From: Kosakonia sacchari
GTDB taxonomy: Bacteria > Pseudomonadota > Gammaproteobacteria > Enterobacterales > Enterobacteriaceae
Direction: 5' to 3'
NCBI GenBank assembly: GCA_900109485.1
Contig: FOAY01000019.1
Span: 1 to 64,000, forward strand
Length of the DNA stretch: 64,000 nucleotides
Below, in pieces: positions 19,147 to 30,779 of this stretch (positions within the stretch are counted from its first letter, which is position 1; each line of letters starts with the position of its first letter). Under the pieces are notes generated by a model. That model had not been told where the DNA came from. It searched no databases and was given only the letters and a program-made list of their open reading frames with translations. A program made the position numbers and the translations under genes.

Positions 19147-20406
19147 ATGAATCTTACCGAATTAAAGAATACGCCGGTTTCTGAGCTGATCACTCTCGGC
19201 GAAAATATGGGGCTGGAAAACCTGGCCCGTATGCGCAAACAGGACATCATTTTCGCCATCCTGAAGCAGCACGCGAAGAGTGGCGAAGATATCTTTGGCG
19301 ACGGTGTGCTGGAGATTCTGCAGGATGGATTTGGTTTCCTCCGTTCCGCAGACAGCTCCTACCTCGCCGGCCCTGACGACATCTACGTATCCCCCAGCCA
19401 AATTCGCCGTTTCAACCTCCGCACCGGTGACACCATTTCAGGTAAGATTCGCCCGCCTAAAGAAGGTGAACGTTACTTTGCACTGCTGAAAGTTAACGAG
19501 GTGAATTTCGATAAGCCGGAAAACGCGCGTAATAAGATTCTGTTCGAAAACTTAACGCCGCTGCACGCAAACTCTCGTCTGCGTATGGAGCGTGGTAATG
19601 GTTCGACCGAAGACTTAACCGCTCGCGTACTGGATCTGGCATCGCCGATCGGCCGCGGCCAGCGTGGTCTGATTGTTGCGCCGCCGAAAGCGGGTAAAAC
19701 CATGCTGCTGCAGAACATCGCGCAGAGCATTGCGTATAACCATCCGGATTGCGTACTGATGGTGCTGCTGATTGACGAACGTCCGGAAGAAGTGACGGAA
19801 ATGCAGCGTCTGGTAAAAGGCGAAGTGGTTGCTTCTACCTTCGATGAACCGGCTTCCCGCCACGTGCAGGTTGCTGAAATGGTTATCGAAAAAGCCAAAC
19901 GTCTGGTTGAGCACAAGAAAGACGTTATCATTCTGCTGGATTCCATCACCCGCCTGGCGCGTGCTTACAACACCGTCGTACCGGCTTCCGGTAAAGTGTT
20001 GACGGGTGGTGTGGATGCTAACGCCCTGCATCGTCCGAAGCGTTTCTTCGGTGCTGCGCGTAACGTGGAAGAGGGCGGCAGCCTGACCATTATCGCGACT
20101 GCGCTGATCGATACCGGTTCGAAGATGGATGAAGTGATTTACGAAGAGTTTAAAGGCACCGGTAACATGGAACTGCATCTCTCTCGTAAAATCGCAGAAA
20201 AACGCGTCTTCCCGGCGATTGATTACAACCGTTCCGGTACGCGTAAAGAAGAGCTGCTCACCACTCAGGAAGAGCTGCAGAAGATGTGGATCCTGCGCAA
20301 AATCATCCATCCAATGGGTGAAATTGATGCAATGGAGTTCCTCATCAACAAGCTGGCGATGACGAAGACAAATGATGAATTCTTCGACATGATGAAGCGC
20401 TCTTAA
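19147..20406 (+). CDS. rho: Transcription termination factor Rho
   Basis: Encodes 419 residues, the hexameric RNA-dependent ATPase that ends transcription. It has the N-terminal helix bundle, the OSBD RNA-binding cold-shock-like fold with GFGFLR near residue 60, Walker [13 protein letters not shown] near 178-185, Walker [18 protein letters not shown], and the Q and R loops. Sequence is almost identical to E. coli Rho. The start [10 protein letters not shown] is the known one; a longer open frame upstream is leader. The 340-base leader between trxA and rho is probably where Rho autoregulates its own transcription. Confidence 0.98.
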   Translation: MNLTELKNTPVSELITLGENMGLENLARMRKQDIIFAILKQHAKSGEDIFGDGVLEILQDGFGFLRSADSSYLAGPDDIYVSPSQIRRFNLRTGDTISGKIRPPKEGERYFALLKVNEVNFDKPENARNKILFENLTPLHANSRLRMERGNGSTEDLTARVLDLASPIGRGQRGLIVAPPKAGKTMLLQNIAQSIAYNHPDCVLMVLLIDERPEEVTEMQRLVKGEVVASTFDEPASRHVQVAEMVIEKAKRLVEHKKDVIILLDSITRLARAYNTVVPASGKVLTGGVDANALHRPKRFFGAARNVEEGGSLTIIATALIDTGSKMDEVIYEEFKGTGNMELHLSRKIAEKRVFPAIDYNRSGTRKEELLTTQEELQKMWILRKIIHPMGEIDAMEFLINKLAMTKTNDEFFDMMKRS

Positions 20407-20423
20407 TTCAAATAAACCTCAGA

Positions 20424-20450
20424 AACGCCACGTTTTTACGTGGCGTTTTT
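20424..20450 (+). terminator. rho intrinsic terminator
   Basis: A perfect 9-bp stem aacgccacg (20424-20432) with cgtggcgtt (20439-20447), loop ttttta and a T run. Confidence 0.92.
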
Positions 20451-20650
20451 CATTTCTGGGCTATACGCTATATGCACCAGGACAGGTATCGTCCAACACT
20501 GGCGACGGCTGGATGGCGTTTCGAAGGTCAAAACCTTCCATTTGGCTGAAAAGCAAACAATAACGCCTGTGATTGACCTGCATTCTCCTTTTATGGAGTG
20601 TAGCAACGTCGTTATACTGCCAGGATCAACATTTGCTGAGAGCATGCATT

Positions 20651-21754
20651 GTGAGTTTATCCACTGCGATTACTGAATTATTCGGTATTTTCTTGTTTAC
20701 AACGGTTTTCCTGTTTTTCGCCCGGAAAATGGCGAAGCACGTTGGCCTGGTAGACAAACCTAACTCCCGAAAACGACACCAGGGGCTAATCCCATTGGTT
20801 GGCGGTATTTCAGTTTACGCGGGGATTTGCTTCACTTTCAGCATTACAGACTACTACATTCCCCACGTTGGCCTTTATCTTGCCTGCGCAGGCGTGCTGG
20901 CGTTTGTCGGGGCGCTGGACGATCGTTTCGATATCAGCGTCAAAACCCGCGCCGCTATTCAGACGGTTATTGCCGTTGTGATGATGTGGGCCGGTAATCT
21001 CTACCTTAGCAGCCTCGGCTATATCTTTGGATCGTGGGAGATGGTGCTGGGGCCGTTTGGCTATCTGCTTACGCTGTTTGCCGTTTGGGCGGCAATTAAC
21101 GCGTTTAATATGGTAGACGGCATTGATGGTCTGCTCGGCGGCCTTTCCTGCGTCTCGTTTGCGGCGATTGGTATTATTTTATGGTTTGATGGCCAGACCA
21201 GCCTGGCGCTGTGGTGCTTTGCCATGATCGCGGCAATTCTGCCTTATATTCTGCTCAACCTTGGCCTGCTGGGGCGGCGTTATAAAGTGTTTATGGGCGA
21301 TGCCGGCAGCACGCTGATTGGTTTCACCATCATCTGGATTTTACTGGAAACGACTCAGGGTAAGACCCATCCGATAAGCCCGGTGACGGCGCTATGGATT
21401 ATTGCTATCCCCTTGATGGACATGGTGGCGATTACCTACCGACGTCTGCGTAAAGGCATGAGTCCATTCTCACCCGATCGCCAGCATATTCACCATCTCA
21501 TCATGCGGGCGGGTTTCAGTTCCCGTCAGGCATTTGTGCTCATTACGTTCGCTGCGGCAATACTGGCCAGCATTGGCGTCGTGACAGAGTACCTTCATTT
21601 TATTCCTGAATGGGTAATGTTGGCATTGTTTTTGCTGGCATTCTTCTTATACGGTTACTGCATCAAACGCGCCTGGAAAGTTGCGCGCTTAATGAAACGA
21701 GTTAAACGCAGAATGCGCCGTCACAGCGCGTCTAAATCAACACTAACCAAGTAA
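20651..21754 (+). CDS. wecA: UDP-GlcNAc:undecaprenyl-phosphate GlcNAc-1-phosphate transferase
   Basis: Encodes 367 residues, a polytopic inner-membrane enzyme that makes lipid I of enterobacterial common antigen and primes many O antigens. Hallmarks are GALDDRFDIS, NAFNMVDGIDGL, KVFMGDAGS and the cytoplasmic HIHH motif. The start is the GTG at 20651, which gives exactly the E. coli length and the VSLSTAITELFGIFLF N-terminus; an upstream ATG in the same frame would add 26 non-homologous residues. It is the first gene of the ECA operon, with a C-terminal Lys/Arg-rich tail. Confidence 0.96.
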   Translation: MSLSTAITELFGIFLFTTVFLFFARKMAKHVGLVDKPNSRKRHQGLIPLVGGISVYAGICFTFSITDYYIPHVGLYLACAGVLAFVGALDDRFDISVKTRAAIQTVIAVVMMWAGNLYLSSLGYIFGSWEMVLGPFGYLLTLFAVWAAINAFNMVDGIDGLLGGLSCVSFAAIGIILWFDGQTSLALWCFAMIAAILPYILLNLGLLGRRYKVFMGDAGSTLIGFTIIWILLETTQGKTHPISPVTALWIIAIPLMDMVAITYRRLRKGMSPFSPDRQHIHHLIMRAGFSSRQAFVLITFAAAILASIGVVTEYLHFIPEWVMLALFLLAFFLYGYCIKRAWKVARLMKRVKRRMRRHSASKSTLTK

Positions 21755-21767
21755 ATCCGGGAAAGCG

Positions 21768-22814
21768 ATGACTCAACCATTGTCGGGAACACCTTCAGCG
21801 GGTACGGAAAATGAGCTGGATATTCGAGGACTGTTTCGTACTTTGTGGGCAGGAAAACTGTGGATTGGGGGGATGGCGCTGCTGTTTGCATTGATTGCGC
21901 TGGCCTGGACTTTCTTTGCGCGGCAGGAATGGAGTGCGACGGCCATTACGGATAGCCCCACGGTTAACATGCTTGGCGGATTTTACTCCCAGCAGCAGTT
22001 TTTACGTAATCTGGATGTGAAGGCGAATCTGGCGCCCATTGAACAACCTTCGGTAATGGATGAATCCTATAAAGAGTTCGTTGTGCAACTGGCTTCATGG
22101 GACACGCGCCGTGATTTTTGGTTGCAGACGGACTACTACAAGCAGCGTCTGGTGGGTAACAGTAAAGCTGATGCAGCGACGCTGGATGAGTTAATCAACA
22201 ATATCCAGTACACGCCGGGCGATGTGGCTCGCAATCTGAATGACAACGTCAAGCTGATTGCTGAGACCGCGCCGGATGCGAACAATTTGTTGCGCCAGTA
22301 TGTGGCTTTCGCCAGCCAGCGTGCCGCCAGCCATTTAAACGATGAGCTGAAAGGGGCATGGGCCGCGCGTACCATCCAGATGAAAGCCCAGGTTAAGCGC
22401 CAGGAAGAGGTGGCGAAAGCGATCTACAACCGTCGCCTGCATAATGTTGAGCAGGCGCTGAAAGTTGCTGAGCAGCATAATATTTCGCGCAATGAAACCG
22501 AGGTTCCACCCGACGAGTTACCCGATTCGGAACTGTTTATGTTAGGTCGCCCGATGTTGCAGGCGCGGCTTGAGAACTTACAGGCTGTAGGGCCTCAGTT
22601 CGATCTGGACTATGATCAAAACCGGGCGATGCTGAATACCCTTAACGTCGGGCCTACACTGGACCCGCGTTTCCAGACTTATCGTTACTTGCGTACACCG
22701 GAGGAGCCGGTGAAGCGCGACAGCCCGCGCCGTGTTTTCCTGATGATCATCTGGGGTATCGTTGGGGTGTTAGTCGGCGCCGGGGTGGCATTAACACGTC
22801 GCCGTACATATTAA
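21768..22814 (+). CDS. wzzE: ECA polysaccharide chain length modulator
   Basis: Encodes 348 residues, a Wzz-type co-polymerase with an N-terminal transmembrane segment (about residues 33-51), a long periplasmic helical part (about 60-315), and a C-terminal transmembrane segment VFLMIIWGIVGVLVGAGVAL ending RRRTY. The proline-rich EEPVKRDSPRR before TM2 is typical. It sets ECA chain length, including cyclic ECA. The gap to wecA is 13 bases. Confidence 0.96.
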   Translation: MTQPLSGTPSAGTENELDIRGLFRTLWAGKLWIGGMALLFALIALAWTFFARQEWSATAITDSPTVNMLGGFYSQQQFLRNLDVKANLAPIEQPSVMDESYKEFVVQLASWDTRRDFWLQTDYYKQRLVGNSKADAATLDELINNIQYTPGDVARNLNDNVKLIAETAPDANNLLRQYVAFASQRAASHLNDELKGAWAARTIQMKAQVKRQEEVAKAIYNRRLHNVEQALKVAEQHNISRNETEVPPDELPDSELFMLGRPMLQARLENLQAVGPQFDLDYDQNRAMLNTLNVGPTLDPRFQTYRYLRTPEEPVKRDSPRRVFLMIIWGIVGVLVGAGVALTRRRTY

Positions 22815-22871
22815 GCGACGCCTGAGATGAAGGCGCGGGGCCTTCATCCCTCTAAAACAAAGAGAATCGTT

Positions 22872-24002
22872 GTGAAAGTACTCACCGTATTCGGCACACG
22901 ACCAGAAGCTATCAAAATGGCGCCGCTGGTACATGCGTTGGCAAAAGATCCTGACTTTGAGGCGAAAGTTTGCGTCACTGCGCAGCATAGGGAAATGTTG
23001 GATCAGGTGTTGAGCCTTTTCTCGATTGTTCCGGATTATGACCTGAATATCATGCGGCCCGGACAGGGGCTGACGGAGATCACCTGCGGTATTCTTGAAG
23101 GGCTGAAACCGATCCTTGAATCGTTCCGCCCGGATGTTGTGCTGGTGCACGGTGATACGACAACCACCATTGCAGCGAGCCTCGCTGCTTTTTACCAACG
23201 TATTCCTGTTGGTCATGTGGAAGCCGGGCTGCGCACTGGCGATCTCTCTTCGCCCTGGCCTGAAGAAGCCAATCGTACTCTGACGGGCCATCTGGCAATG
23301 TATCATTTTGCGCCGACAGAAAATTCTCGCCGTAATTTGCTGCGCGAAAACGTGGCCGATAACCATATTTTTGTGACGGGCAATACGGTGATTGATGCCC
23401 TGTTCTGGGTGCGCGACAGCGTAATGAATACTTCCGGCCGCTATGAAGAACTGGCGGTGCGCTATCCATTCCTCGATGACAACAAGAAACTGATCCTTGT
23501 CACCGGGCATCGTCGCGAGAGTTTTGGTCGTGGGTTTGAACAGATTTGTCATGCGCTGGCGGATATCGCCGCGCAACATGATGATGTGCAGATTGTCTAC
23601 CCGGTGCACCTGAACCCCAACGTCAGTGAGCCGGTAAACCGAATTCTGGGCCATGTTGAAAACGTGAGCCTGATTGAGCCGCAGGATTACCTGCCGTTTT
23701 TGTGGTTGATGAATCGCGCCTGGCTAATTCTCACCGATTCAGGCGGTATTCAGGAAGAAGCGCCTTCATTAGGTAAACCAGTGCTGGTGATGCGGGATAC
23801 GACCGAGCGTCCGGAAGCCATCGAAGCGGGAACGGTAAAGCTGGTCGGTACGAATCGCCAGCGCATTGTGGAAGAGGTCACGCGCCTGCTTCGCGATAAC
23901 GATGCCTGGCAAGCGATGAGCCATGCGCACAACCCCTATGGCGATGGACAGGCCTGCGGGCGCATTTTGCACGCACTTAAAAACAATCGGATAACACTAT
24001 GA
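22872..24002 (+). CDS. wecB: UDP-N-acetylglucosamine 2-epimerase (non-hydrolysing)
   Basis: Encodes 376 residues, which interconvert UDP-GlcNAc and UDP-ManNAc for ECA. The signature [18 protein letters not shown] is at the N-terminus, and catalytic-region motifs [12 protein letters not shown] and [11 protein letters not shown] are present. The start is GTG at 22872 (E. coli length 376); an in-frame ATG 15 codons upstream adds a non-homologous extension. The TGA overlaps the wecC ATG by four bases. Confidence 0.96.
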   Translation: MKVLTVFGTRPEAIKMAPLVHALAKDPDFEAKVCVTAQHREMLDQVLSLFSIVPDYDLNIMRPGQGLTEITCGILEGLKPILESFRPDVVLVHGDTTTTIAASLAAFYQRIPVGHVEAGLRTGDLSSPWPEEANRTLTGHLAMYHFAPTENSRRNLLRENVADNHIFVTGNTVIDALFWVRDSVMNTSGRYEELAVRYPFLDDNKKLILVTGHRRESFGRGFEQICHALADIAAQHDDVQIVYPVHLNPNVSEPVNRILGHVENVSLIEPQDYLPFLWLMNRAWLILTDSGGIQEEAPSLGKPVLVMRDTTERPEAIEAGTVKLVGTNRQRIVEEVTRLLRDNDAWQAMSHAHNPYGDGQACGRILHALKNNRITL

Positions 24003-25261
24003 GCTTTACAACCATTTCCGTGATCGGCCTTGGCTACATTGGCCTGCCTACCGCTGCCGCTTTTGCCTCCCGGCACAAACAGGTCGTGGGAATCGACATC
24101 AACTCGCACGCTGTGGACACCATTAACCGTGGTGAAATCCATATTGTCGAGCCAGAGTTGAGTAGCGTGGTCAAAGCGGCGGTGGATGGCGGTTATCTGC
24201 GGGCCAGCACGACGCCAGTGGCGGCCGATGCTTACCTGATTGCCGTGCCGACGCCGTTTAAAGGCGAGCACGCACCCGATATGACTTATGTCGAAGCGGC
24301 AGCCAAATCCATTGCGCCGGTGCTGATGAAAGGCGCGCTGGTGATCCTCGAATCCACTTCGCCCGTCGGCGCAACCGAGCAGATGGCTGACTGGCTCGCC
24401 GCAGCGCGACCTGATCTCACTTTCCCGCAACAGGTGGGCGAAGCGGCCGATGTGAACATCGCTTATTGCCCGGAGCGTGTACTGCCGGGGCAGGTGATGG
24501 TAGAGCTGATCAAGAACGACCGCGTGATCGGTGGTATGACGCCGGTCTGCTCGGCGCGCGCCAGCGAGCTGTACAAGATTTTCCTTGAGGGCGAGTGTGT
24601 GGTGACCAACTCCCGCACCGCTGAAATGTGCAAACTCACCGAAAACAGTTTCCGCGATGTGAACATCGCCTTCGCTAACGAACTGTCGTTGATCTGCGCC
24701 GAACAGGGGATCAATGTCTGGGAGCTGATTCGCCTGGCGAATCGCCATCCACGCGTAAACATTTTGCAACCGGGGCCGGGCGTTGGCGGGCACTGCATTG
24801 CTGTCGATCCCTGGTTTATCGTGGCGCAAAACCCGCAACAGGCGCGGCTTATCCGTACGGCGCGCGAGGTGAACGATTATAAACCTCACTGGGTGCTGAA
24901 CCAGGTTAAAGCCACCGTTGCCGACTACCTGACAGCCAGCGGTAAACGCGCCAGCGAGATTAAAATCGCCTGCTTCGGGCTGGCGTTTAAACCGAATATT
25001 GACGATCTGCGCGAAAGTCCGGCGATGGAAATTGCCGGTGATATTGCGCAGTGGCACAGCGGGGAAACGCTGGTTGTCGAGCCGAACATCCATCAACTTC
25101 CGCCAGCGCTGAGCAGCCATGCGTCGCTGGTGAATACCGCGGATGCGCTAGCCCAGGCCGATGTGCTGGTGCTGCTGGTCGATCACAACGAATTTAAAGC
25201 GGTAGAGAGTAGCCGCATCACGCAACGCTACATCGTGGATACCAAAGGCGTCTGGCGCTAA
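23999..25261 (+). CDS. wecC: UDP-N-acetyl-D-mannosamine dehydrogenase
   Basis: Encodes 420 residues, an NAD-dependent double oxidation of UDP-ManNAc to UDP-ManNAcA. The nucleotide-binding motif is [14 protein letters not shown] and the catalytic cysteine lies in [15 protein letters not shown] (near residue 266). Overlaps wecB in ATGA. In E. coli rffG and rffH come next, but here wecD starts only 17 bases later. Confidence 0.96.
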   Translation: MSFTTISVIGLGYIGLPTAAAFASRHKQVVGIDINSHAVDTINRGEIHIVEPELSSVVKAAVDGGYLRASTTPVAADAYLIAVPTPFKGEHAPDMTYVEAAAKSIAPVLMKGALVILESTSPVGATEQMADWLAAARPDLTFPQQVGEAADVNIAYCPERVLPGQVMVELIKNDRVIGGMTPVCSARASELYKIFLEGECVVTNSRTAEMCKLTENSFRDVNIAFANELSLICAEQGINVWELIRLANRHPRVNILQPGPGVGGHCIAVDPWFIVAQNPQQARLIRTAREVNDYKPHWVLNQVKATVADYLTASGKRASEIKIACFGLAFKPNIDDLRESPAMEIAGDIAQWHSGETLVVEPNIHQLPPALSSHASLVNTADALAQADVLVLLVDHNEFKAVESSRITQRYIVDTKGVWR

Positions 25262-25278
25262 GGCGTAAAGGGGGCGAA

Positions 25279-25956
25279 ATGGCAGTTCACGGAACGTTAG
25301 AAGAGCTGGCCTGGGAAAGCGCTTTTTTTGGCGTGCGCAGTGCGATTGTTCGCCTGCATCCTGCGGCTCCCACGCTGAGCGTGACGGATTTTAGCGCCTG
25401 GGAACGCGTGCAGGTAAAGCTGGCGGCGTCGCAAACCGCGCAACTGGACGCCCTGCAAGCACTCGGTTTTCAACTGGTAGAGGGCGAGATCGACTTTTCG
25501 CTGACGGTATCGCCGCAGGGCGTTGATCCCGCTGCCGAAGTGGCCACCGCCGACGATATTCCTGAATTACGCCGTCTGGCCGCTGGCATTTTCGTGCAGA
25601 GCCGTTTTCGTGCGCCCTGGTATGCGCCTGATGCAAGCGGGCGATTTTATGCGCAGTGGATAGAAAACGCAGTAAAAGGCGTATTTGACCATCAATGCCT
25701 GCTGTTTCGCGGTGAAAATGGCGAGATTGCGGGCTTTGTTTCTCTGCGTCAGCTTAACGGGCAGGAGGCACGTATTGGCCTGCTGGCCGGGCGCGGCGTC
25801 GGAGAAAAATTAATGCAGGCTGCGTGTCACTGGGCGCGACAGCGGCAACTGACTCTTGTGCGTGTCGCTACCCAACTTGGGAATACGGCGGCACTTAAAC
25901 GATATATTCAGAGCGGCGCGAACGTGGAAAGCACCGCTTTGTGGTTATACAGGTGA
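25279..25956 (+). CDS. wecD: dTDP-4-amino-4,6-dideoxy-D-galactose acyltransferase
   Basis: Encodes 225 residues, a GNAT acetyltransferase that makes dTDP-Fuc4NAc from the WecE product and acetyl-CoA. The C-terminal half carries the acetyl-CoA site ([15 protein letters not shown]) and ends [18 protein letters not shown], the best conserved part against E. coli. The N-terminal half is clearly more diverged. It follows wecC directly and precedes wecE by four bases. Confidence 0.94.
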   Translation: MAVHGTLEELAWESAFFGVRSAIVRLHPAAPTLSVTDFSAWERVQVKLAASQTAQLDALQALGFQLVEGEIDFSLTVSPQGVDPAAEVATADDIPELRRLAAGIFVQSRFRAPWYAPDASGRFYAQWIENAVKGVFDHQCLLFRGENGEIAGFVSLRQLNGQEARIGLLAGRGVGEKLMQAACHWARQRQLTLVRVATQLGNTAALKRYIQSGANVESTALWLYR

Positions 25957-25960
25957 CTCT

Positions 25961-27091
25961 ATGATCCCCTTCAATGCACCACCGGTAGTAGGCACGGAAA
26001 TCGACTACATACAGTCGGCGATGGGTAGCGGTAAATTGTGCGGCGATGGCGGTTTTACCCGTCGCTGCCAGCAGTGGATGGAACAGCATTTCCATAGCGC
26101 AAAAGTGCTGCTGACGCCCTCCTGCACCGCGTCGCTGGAAATGGCTGCGCTGCTGCTGGATATTCAGCCCGGTGATGAAGTGATCATGCCGAGCTATACC
26201 TTCGTCTCCACCGCCAATGCGTTTGTTCTGCGCGGTGCAAAAATCGTCTTTGTTGATATCCGCCCGGATACGATGAATATCGATGAAACCTGCATTGAAG
26301 CGGCTATTACCGATAAAACCCGGGCGATTGTACCGGTGCATTACGCGGGCGTAGCCTGCGAGATGGACACCATCATGGATATCGCCAAACGGCATAATCT
26401 GTTTGTGGTGGAAGATGCTGCGCAGGGCGTGATGTCCACCTACAAGGGACGTGCGCTTGGCACTATCGGTCATATTGGCTGCTTCAGCTTTCATGAAACC
26501 AAAAACTACACCGCTGGCGGCGAAGGCGGCGCGACGCTGATTAACGATCGCACGCTGGTGGAGCGGGCGGAAATTATCCGCGAGAAAGGCACTAACCGCA
26601 GCCAGTTTTTCCGTGGCCAGGTGGATAAGTACACCTGGCGGGATATCGGTTCCAGCTACCTGATGGCGGATTTGCAGGCGGCTTATCTCTGGGCGCAGCT
26701 GGAAGCGGCAGATCGCATTAATCAGCAGCGTCTGGCGCTGTGGCAAACCTACTATGATGCGCTGCTACCGCTGGCGCGCGCCGGGCGCATTACGCTACCG
26801 ACCATTCCGGCAGATTGCGGCCACAATGCGCACATGTTCTACATCAAGTTGCGTGATGAAGCCGATCGCCGTGCGCTGATCGCTTTCCTGAAAGAGGCGG
26901 AGATCCTGGCGGTGTTCCATTACATTCCGCTGCATGCGTCGCCTGCCGGGGAAAAATTTGGCGAATTCCACGGCGAAGATCGCTACACCACGGTGGAAAG
27001 TGAGCGTTTGCTTCGCCTGCCGCTGTTTTACAATCTGGCGCCGGTTAACCAGCGCACGGTTATCAGCACCCTTCTGAGCTATTTCCGCTGA
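25961..27091 (+). CDS. wecE: dTDP-4-amino-4,6-dideoxygalactose transaminase
   Basis: Encodes 376 residues, a DegT/DnrJ/EryC1-family PLP aminotransferase forming dTDP-Fuc4N. The PLP lysine lies in CFSFHETKNYTAGGEGG near residue 181. The start MIPFNAPPVVGTE is that of E. coli; an open frame upstream runs into wecD and is not used. The gap to wzxE is one base. Its substrate, dTDP-4-keto-6-deoxyglucose, must come from rml-type genes elsewhere, as none lies in this operon. Confidence 0.96.
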   Translation: MIPFNAPPVVGTEIDYIQSAMGSGKLCGDGGFTRRCQQWMEQHFHSAKVLLTPSCTASLEMAALLLDIQPGDEVIMPSYTFVSTANAFVLRGAKIVFVDIRPDTMNIDETCIEAAITDKTRAIVPVHYAGVACEMDTIMDIAKRHNLFVVEDAAQGVMSTYKGRALGTIGHIGCFSFHETKNYTAGGEGGATLINDRTLVERAEIIREKGTNRSQFFRGQVDKYTWRDIGSSYLMADLQAAYLWAQLEAADRINQQRLALWQTYYDALLPLARAGRITLPTIPADCGHNAHMFYIKLRDEADRRALIAFLKEAEILAVFHYIPLHASPAGEKFGEFHGEDRYTTVESERLLRLPLFYNLAPVNQRTVISTLLSYFR

Positions 27092-27092
27092 C

Positions 27093-28343
27093 ATGTCGCT
27101 GGCAAAAGCATCGGTATGGACTGCGACAAGCACGCTGGTCAAAATTGGCGCGGGCTTGCTGGTGGTTAAACTTTTGGCGGTGGCTTTTGGGCCGTCAGGT
27201 GTCGGGCAGGCTGGTAACTTCCGCCAGTTGATTACCGTGCTGGGCGTGCTGGCTGGCGCCGGGATCTTCAATGGCGTGACGAAATTCGTCGCCCAGTATC
27301 ACGATGATCCGGCGCGGCTGCGTGCGGTAGTTGGCACGTCGTCAGCCATGGTGCTGGGCTTCTCAACGCTGCTGGCGCTGGTTTTTTTGCTTGCCGCTGC
27401 GCCTGTCAGCCGGGGCTTATTTGGTCATCCTGATTTTCAGGGGCTGGTGCGGCTGGTGGCGCTGGTGCAGTTCGGTATTGCATGGGCGAATTTGCTGCTG
27501 GCGGTGATGAAAGGCTTCCGCGATGCCGCCAGCAATGCGCTGTCGCTGATTATCGGTAGCCTGGTTGGCGTGCTGGCCTGGTATCTCTGTTTCCGGCTTG
27601 GTGGTTACCAGGGCGCGCTGCTGGGAATGGCGCTGGTTCCGGCGCTGGTGCTAATTCCGGCCGTGCTGCTACTGATTCGGCGCGGTTCGGTGCCGCTGGC
27701 GTACTTCGCGCCGCGCTGGGACAACGGTTTAGCCGGTCAGCTCAGCAAATTTACGCTGATGGCGCTGATTACATCGGTAACGTTGCCGCTGGCCTATGTG
27801 ATGATGCGAAATCTGCTGGCGGCGCATTATAGCTGGGAAGAGGTGGGGATCTGGCAAGGGGTGAGCAGCATTTCTGATGCTTATCTTCAGTTTATTACCG
27901 CTTCGTTTAGTGTCTATCTGCTACCTACTTTATCGAGGCTGGCGACAAAACAGGAGATTTCGCGCGAAATCGTGAAATCGCTGCGCTTTGTGTTGCCAGC
28001 GGTGGCGGCGGTGAGCCTGACGGTCTGGCTGCTGCGCGATGTGGCGATCTGGCTGCTGTTTTCCGACAAGTTCACTGCCATGCGCGATCTCTTTGCCTGG
28101 CAACTGGTCGGGGATGTACTGAAAGTGGGCGCTTACGTCTTTGGTTATCTGGTGATTGCCAAAGCGTCGCTACGCTTCTACATTCTGGCGGAAATCAGCC
28201 AGTTCACTCTGCTGACGCTGTTCTCGCGCTGGCTTATTCCCGCGCACGGTGCTGCCGGTGCGGCACAGGCCTATATGGCAACTTACATTATTTATTTCGC
28301 CCTCTGTTGTGGCGCTTTTTTGATTTGGCGAAAGAAAGCATGA
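27093..28343 (+). CDS. wzxE: ECA lipid III flippase
   Basis: Encodes 416 residues, a polytopic MOP/Wzx-family flippase with about twelve transmembrane segments, starting [21 protein letters not shown]. It moves undecaprenyl-PP-linked ECA trisaccharide across the inner membrane. It starts one base after wecE and overlaps wecF in ATGA. Confidence 0.95.
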   Translation: MSLAKASVWTATSTLVKIGAGLLVVKLLAVAFGPSGVGQAGNFRQLITVLGVLAGAGIFNGVTKFVAQYHDDPARLRAVVGTSSAMVLGFSTLLALVFLLAAAPVSRGLFGHPDFQGLVRLVALVQFGIAWANLLLAVMKGFRDAASNALSLIIGSLVGVLAWYLCFRLGGYQGALLGMALVPALVLIPAVLLLIRRGSVPLAYFAPRWDNGLAGQLSKFTLMALITSVTLPLAYVMMRNLLAAHYSWEEVGIWQGVSSISDAYLQFITASFSVYLLPTLSRLATKQEISREIVKSLRFVLPAVAAVSLTVWLLRDVAIWLLFSDKFTAMRDLFAWQLVGDVLKVGAYVFGYLVIAKASLRFYILAEISQFTLLTLFSRWLIPAHGAAGAAQAYMATYIIYFALCCGAFLIWRKKA

Positions 28344-29419
28344 CTGCACTGATTCACGTACTGGGATCGGATATCCCACACCATAACCAGACTGTATTGC
28401 GCTTCTTTAACGATCATCTTGCGGCGGCAGGCGCACATGCTCGCGAGTTTATGATTGCCGGCAGCGCCATGGAAACAGGTGCGGAATACCCGGCGCTGAC
28501 GCTGCACTTTTATGCGGACAAAAAGGCGCTGGCGAAAGCCGTTGTTGCGCGTGCAAAAGCGGATCGACAACAGCGCTTTTTCTTCCACGGCCAGTTCAAT
28601 TTCAGCCTGTGGCTGGCGCTATTGCGCGGCGCTATCAAACGCGAGCAATTTTACTGGCATGTCTGGGGCGCCGATCTGTACGAAGTTTCGCACAGCCTCA
28701 AATTCCGTCTTTTTTATCCGTTGCGCAGGCTGGCGCAGCGCCGCGTAGGCTGCGTTTTTGCCACCCGCGGCGATCTGTCGTGGTACGGGAAACGTAATCC
28801 CACGGTGCGCGGGGAGTTGCTCTATTTCCCGACGCGTATGGATCCGGCGCTAAATACCATGGCGCATGAGTTGCAGCGGGAAGGTAAGCTAACGATTCTG
28901 GTGGGTAATTCCGGCGATCCGAGTAATGAACATATTGCCGCGCTGGAGGCTATTCACCGCCAGTTTGGCGATACGGTGAATATCATTGTGCCGATGGGCT
29001 ACCCGGCCAATAATGACGGCTATATCGATGCGGTAAATCGTGCTGGCCTGGCATTATTCAGCGCCGAAAACCTGCGCATTCTGCGTGAGAAAATGGCCTT
29101 TGATGACTATCTGTCGCTGCTTGGGCAGTGTGATTTGGGGTATTTTATTTTTGCCCGCCAGCAGGGGATCGGTACGCTCTGTTTGCTGATTCAGGCTGGA
29201 GTGCCGTGCGTGCTTAACCGGGAAAACCCGTTCTGGCGCGATATGGTGGCCGAAGATATTCCGGTACTGTTTACCGGTGATGCGTTGAATGAGACGGTGA
29301 TTCGCGAAGCCCGGCGGCAATTGATCGCGGTGGATAAAAACGCCATCACCTTCTTCAGTCCAAACTATATTGCGCTCTGGCATAAAGCGCTGCGCAATGC
29401 TGCGGGGATCGCTGGATGA
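28340..29419 (+). CDS. wecF: TDP-N-acetylfucosamine:lipid II N-acetylfucosaminyltransferase
   Basis: Encodes 359 residues (glycosyltransferase family 56), which add Fuc4NAc to lipid II to complete the ECA trisaccharide lipid III. Conserved blocks include [33 protein letters not shown] and [13 protein letters not shown]. The ATG at 28340 overlaps the wzxE TGA; it gives the E. coli length of 359. Overlaps wzyE in ATGA. Predicted peripheral, cytoplasmic face. Confidence 0.95.
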   Translation: MTALIHVLGSDIPHHNQTVLRFFNDHLAAAGAHAREFMIAGSAMETGAEYPALTLHFYADKKALAKAVVARAKADRQQRFFFHGQFNFSLWLALLRGAIKREQFYWHVWGADLYEVSHSLKFRLFYPLRRLAQRRVGCVFATRGDLSWYGKRNPTVRGELLYFPTRMDPALNTMAHELQREGKLTILVGNSGDPSNEHIAALEAIHRQFGDTVNIIVPMGYPANNDGYIDAVNRAGLALFSAENLRILREKMAFDDYLSLLGQCDLGYFIFARQQGIGTLCLLIQAGVPCVLNRENPFWRDMVAEDIPVLFTGDALNETVIREARRQLIAVDKNAITFFSPNYIALWHKALRNAAGIAG

Positions 29420-30768
29420 GCCCACTTGAGTTTTGCGGTCTGTTGATCCTCTGGCTGGTGGCAACGCTGTTTATCGCCACGCTGACCTGGTTTGAGTTTC
29501 GCCGGGTACGGTTCAATTTTAACGTCTTCTTTTCTCTGCTCTTTTTGTTGACGTTTTTCTTTGGCTTCCCGCTCACCAGCATCCTGGTGTTCCGCTTTAA
29601 CGTCGGCGTAGCGCCGCCGGGCGTGATGATGCAGTCGCTGCTGGCCGCGGCCTGTTTCTACGCGATTTATTATGTGACGTACAAAACCCGGCTGCGGGCG
29701 AACAGCGAGCAGGTATCGCGCCGCCCGCTGTTTACCATTAATCGGGTCGAGGCGCATCTGACGTGGATCATGCTGATGGTTATCGCGCTGGTCAGCGTAG
29801 GTATCTTCTTCATGCATAACGGGTTTTTGCTGTTCCGTCTGCAATCCTATAGCCAGATCTTCTCCAGCGAAGTTTCTGGTGTCGCATTGAAACGCTTCTT
29901 TTACTTCTTTATTCCGGCCATGCTGGTGGTCTATTTCCTGCGGCAGAGCGCACAGGCATGGCTGTTTTTCCTCGTCAGCACGGTCGCATTTGGTTTGTTG
30001 ACGTACATGATTGTCGGCGGTACGCGCGCCAATATTATTATCGCTTTTGCTATCTTCTTGTTTATCGGCATTATTCGCGGCTGGATCTCGCTGTGGATGC
30101 TGGCAGCGGCGGGCGTGCTGGGTATTGTCGGGATGTTCTGGCTGGCGCTGAAGCGCTACGGGCTTAATGTCAGCGGTGATGAAGCGTTTTATACCTTCTT
30201 ATATCTGACGCGCGATACCTTTTCTCCCTGGGAAAATCTGTCTCTGCTGCTGCAAAACTACGACAAGATCGATTTTCAGGGGCTGGCGCCGATTGTGCGC
30301 GATTTCTACGTTTTCATCCCTTCCTGGCTGTGGCATGGCCGCCCGAGTATCGTGCTGAACTCAGCGAATTACTTTACCTGGGAAGTGCTGAATAACCACT
30401 CCGGACTGGCTATTTCTCCGACGCTGATTGGATCGCTGATAGTGATGGGCGGCGTCTGGTTTATCCCGTTCGGTGCGGTGGTGGTGGGGCTTATTATTAA
30501 GTGGTTTGACTGGTTATATAAACTTGGCAATCGGGAAACAAATCGCTATAAAGCCGCGATCCTGCACAGTTTCTGCTTTGGCGCTATCTTCAATATGATC
30601 GTGCTGGCGCGTGAGGGACTGGATGCTTTCGCTTCCCGCGTGGTGTTCTTCCTCGTCGTTTTTGGTTTCTGCTTGCTGGTGGCGAAACTGCTGTACTGGT
30701 TGTTCGACAGCGCTGGCCTGATACGTAATCGCCGTGCGCGCGCAGTGAACCCCCTTTCCCAGGTGTAA
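29416..30768 (+). CDS. wzyE: ECA polymerase
   Basis: Encodes 450 residues with about eleven transmembrane segments, starting [20 protein letters not shown]. It joins trisaccharide units in the periplasm and works with WzxE and WzzE. Motif [12 protein letters not shown] and the large periplasmic part around residues 240-310 match the family. It overlaps wecF by four bases and lies 11 bases before wecG. Confidence 0.95.
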   Translation: MSPLEFCGLLILWLVATLFIATLTWFEFRRVRFNFNVFFSLLFLLTFFFGFPLTSILVFRFNVGVAPPGVMMQSLLAAACFYAIYYVTYKTRLRANSEQVSRRPLFTINRVEAHLTWIMLMVIALVSVGIFFMHNGFLLFRLQSYSQIFSSEVSGVALKRFFYFFIPAMLVVYFLRQSAQAWLFFLVSTVAFGLLTYMIVGGTRANIIIAFAIFLFIGIIRGWISLWMLAAAGVLGIVGMFWLALKRYGLNVSGDEAFYTFLYLTRDTFSPWENLSLLLQNYDKIDFQGLAPIVRDFYVFIPSWLWHGRPSIVLNSANYFTWEVLNNHSGLAISPTLIGSLIVMGGVWFIPFGAVVVGLIIKWFDWLYKLGNRETNRYKAAILHSFCFGAIFNMIVLAREGLDAFASRVVFFLVVFGFCLLVAKLLYWLFDSAGLIRNRRARAVNPLSQV

Positions 30769-30779
30769 AAAGGAATAAC

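Noticed and set aside
23936-25120. A 394-codon minus-strand open frame opposite wecC.
   Set aside because: It is the antisense of a clear wecC gene with family motifs; its composition (rich in Arg, His, Gln) is typical of shadow frames.
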